A DNA stretch of 64,000 nucleotides, from positions 1 through 64,000 of the forward strand of contig JAKSYS010000040.1 in the NCBI GenBank assembly GCA_022925895.1, given 5' to 3'. The DNA is from Fragilaria crotonensis. Taxonomy: Eukaryota > Bacillariophyta > Fragilariophyceae > Fragilariales > Fragilariaceae. The stretch's first letter is position 1. The number at the start of each line of letters is the position of its first letter. The position numbers and the translations under genes are program-made. Below, piece after piece: positions 62,623 to 64,000 of the stretch. The notes beneath the pieces were generated by a model. The model was given only the letters and a program-made list of their open reading frames with translations, had not been told where the DNA came from and searched no databases.

Positions 62623-63659
62623 GACTGTACAGGGTGTTGTAGTAGAAGTCCGTAGGAAGGAGTACTTGTACCTTCGTCACCCCCATGCATTCCTTTTTTG
62701 GCGTTTTGCTTTTTTGGTCCAGGGAGCTGAGCAGTACAAAGTACATAGTACATAGTACATAAGGGGGTCTAGTTCAAGTTAATTATGACCTCGATTGAGA
62801 CACTGTGCGGTATACTGCATAGAACACGGTGGAAAGCCTTTTTGCCGGGTAAGGGAGATTTGCGATTAGCGATACTCCAGGACCACAGTCAACGAACACC
62901 AAAACGTAACAGGCTGATGTCCAGAACTCCCCATTTCAGATTTGCGTATGGTTTCATTGTGAGACTGCGTACCGTTGGATCACAAGGAGTGTAGTACATT
63001 TGTCATGTGCATATTCCCTTTCGGATTTGTGGTTCTTGGTCCTATTTAGTGATGCATGGGCAATAGGAAGTTCAAGACGTTAATGACCTCCGATTGGGAA
63101 ACTCTCCTGTAAGACTTCATAGCACAATTGGAAAGAACACATGCCGCTATGCTGCAGGAGTAGTTGTACGGAGTTCGGACTATCTTGTAAGTAACGAAGT
63201 ACAATGGTACTACGAGTTCCGAGTACTCCAGAATCCATAGTAGCCAATTCTGTACTTGAGCGTATGCCTATAAGGAGTTCGGAGTATCAATATATGTCGT
63301 TCGAAGTACAAGCATAAGGCATATAGTGGGTTGAAAATTATTTTTACCAACCGTAAAATGGTCGTACGTAGCTCATAATACACCAAACGATGCAGAATGA
63401 ATAGGTGCATCTGCTGTCAAAAGTGTGTTGGCAGGAGAACAATATTCATGGACTTTCTCTTAGTCGGATGGAATATTATTTTTGTATTTTAAGCATAGTA
63501 GTGGGACGCCCTTGCTTCAGTCGTGTTATTGCGATGAAATCAGTTTTGAAAACAATTCATGCGACAATGATGAAGTCAAACAAGTGTAAAGACACATTTG
63601 TAATCAAGTCCTATTGATTGAAACAATTTCTTAAAACATCTACCTATATGGTTGAGCAA
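62623..63659. other. Non-coding flank right of E4 with an old internal duplication
   Basis: No gene recognised. Two diverged copies of a sequence beginning AGTTCAAG..TTAATGACCTC (about 62770-62840 and 63068-63140) lie roughly 300 bp apart. GTAC-type motifs and a CATAGTACATAGTACATA run (62744-62761) also occur. Confidence 0.5.
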
Positions 63660-64000
63660 CTAAACTGCATCTGTACTCGGTATGTATGATTTCCAATCTC
63701 GCTCAAGAGAAAGGAGTTTTGCCACGATGACATCCTTTTTTCGCAGGTCTTTTAAGAGACCGTCAGCATTTGACTCTGGTAGGACCCATCGTATAACATC
63801 AATCCAATCCTTATCGGTCATAGTAACTGGAGAACTCTCATACTTTTGCAGTGCTTGCCTTGCATTAACCAATAGCTTCGCACGCCTTTCCATCTTCGTC
63901 TTCGATTGCGATTCCACTTTCTTCGCTTCCAAAGCAAGCTGCTCTTTTTGGGCCCTCAACACAACACTCGCATTACCAATTCTTGTTCCACATACAGCCC
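63660..64000 (-). CDS. Unrecognised protein, C-terminal part (5' cut by window)
   Basis: The minus-strand frame is open from the window edge to a stop at 63660, about 113 codons. The sequence is Lys/Ala/Glu-rich and probably coiled coil (RAQKEQLALEAKKVESQSK), then TDKDWIDVIRWVLPESNADG and a Lys-rich end. I do not recognise it. The composition recalls tails of transposon-encoded or replication-linked proteins, but no domain supports that. Confidence 0.45.
   Translation of the reverse strand, partial: AVCGTRIGNASVVLRAQKEQLALEAKKVESQSKTKMERRAKLLVNARQALQKYESSPVTMTDKDWIDVIRWVLPESNADGLLKDLRKKDVIVAKLLSLERDWKSYIPSTDAV

Noticed and set aside
1-64000. Bacterial operons, CRISPR arrays, rRNA genes, toxin systems
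   Set aside because: Introns, tRNA intron, mitochondrial and plastid presequences and copia elements make the DNA eukaryotic; no regularly spaced repeats or rRNA sequence were found.

Overview
The window is eukaryotic nuclear DNA, almost certainly from a pennate diatom close to Phaeodactylum tricornutum. The signs are compact genes with few, short GT-AG introns (73-260 nt), a preprotein with the SAF-type cleavage site used for complex plastids, Ty1/copia elements of the diatom CoDi type, and a diatom-type HSF. These calls come from reading the sequence and remembered family features; no search was run.

Left third (1-21.6 kb): a dense run of host genes. In order these are a RanBP2-zinc-finger protein cut by the window edge, the mitochondrial trifunctional beta-oxidation enzyme alpha subunit, a small DNA-transposon-like insert with TIRs (about 4.45-5.45 kb), a membrane-anchored divergent protein kinase, a membrane-anchored SET-like protein, a CCCH-finger/TET-JBP-like 2OG-Fe(II) dioxygenase, proteasome subunit beta1 with a signal-peptide-like N-terminus, an intron-containing tRNA-Tyr, DEAD-box helicase DDX51/Dbp6, an RluA-type pseudouridine synthase, V-ATPase subunit D, an HMG-box protein, complex I subunit NDUFB7 and one unrecognised protein. 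Several pairs are divergent and share intergenic regions of about 350-430 bp.

Middle (21.7-46.6 kb): two related, whole-looking copia elements (E1 21692-28270, E2 33457-40062, both minus strand) lie among host genes: a small plastid-type membrane protein, mitochondrial ribosomal protein mL46, and two copies of a CorA/MRS2-type Mg2+ transporter gene. E2 and a decayed DDE transposase lie between the CorA copies, and the second copy carries a frameshift. A SIM-rich J-domain gene with an internal in-frame TGA follows.

Right third (46.6-64 kb): a 341-bp tandem duplication, then an HSF gene hit twice by copia elements. E3 (48586-54323, plus strand, broken) sits inside the gene. E4 (55308-62617, minus strand, one long open frame) sits about 70 bp upstream of the probable HSF start. 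All four elements have LTR pairs that look identical by eye, so they inserted recently. The last 1.4 kb is mostly non-coding, with a partial unrecognised gene at the edge. No rRNA, CRISPR array, toxin system or bacterial-type operon is visible.
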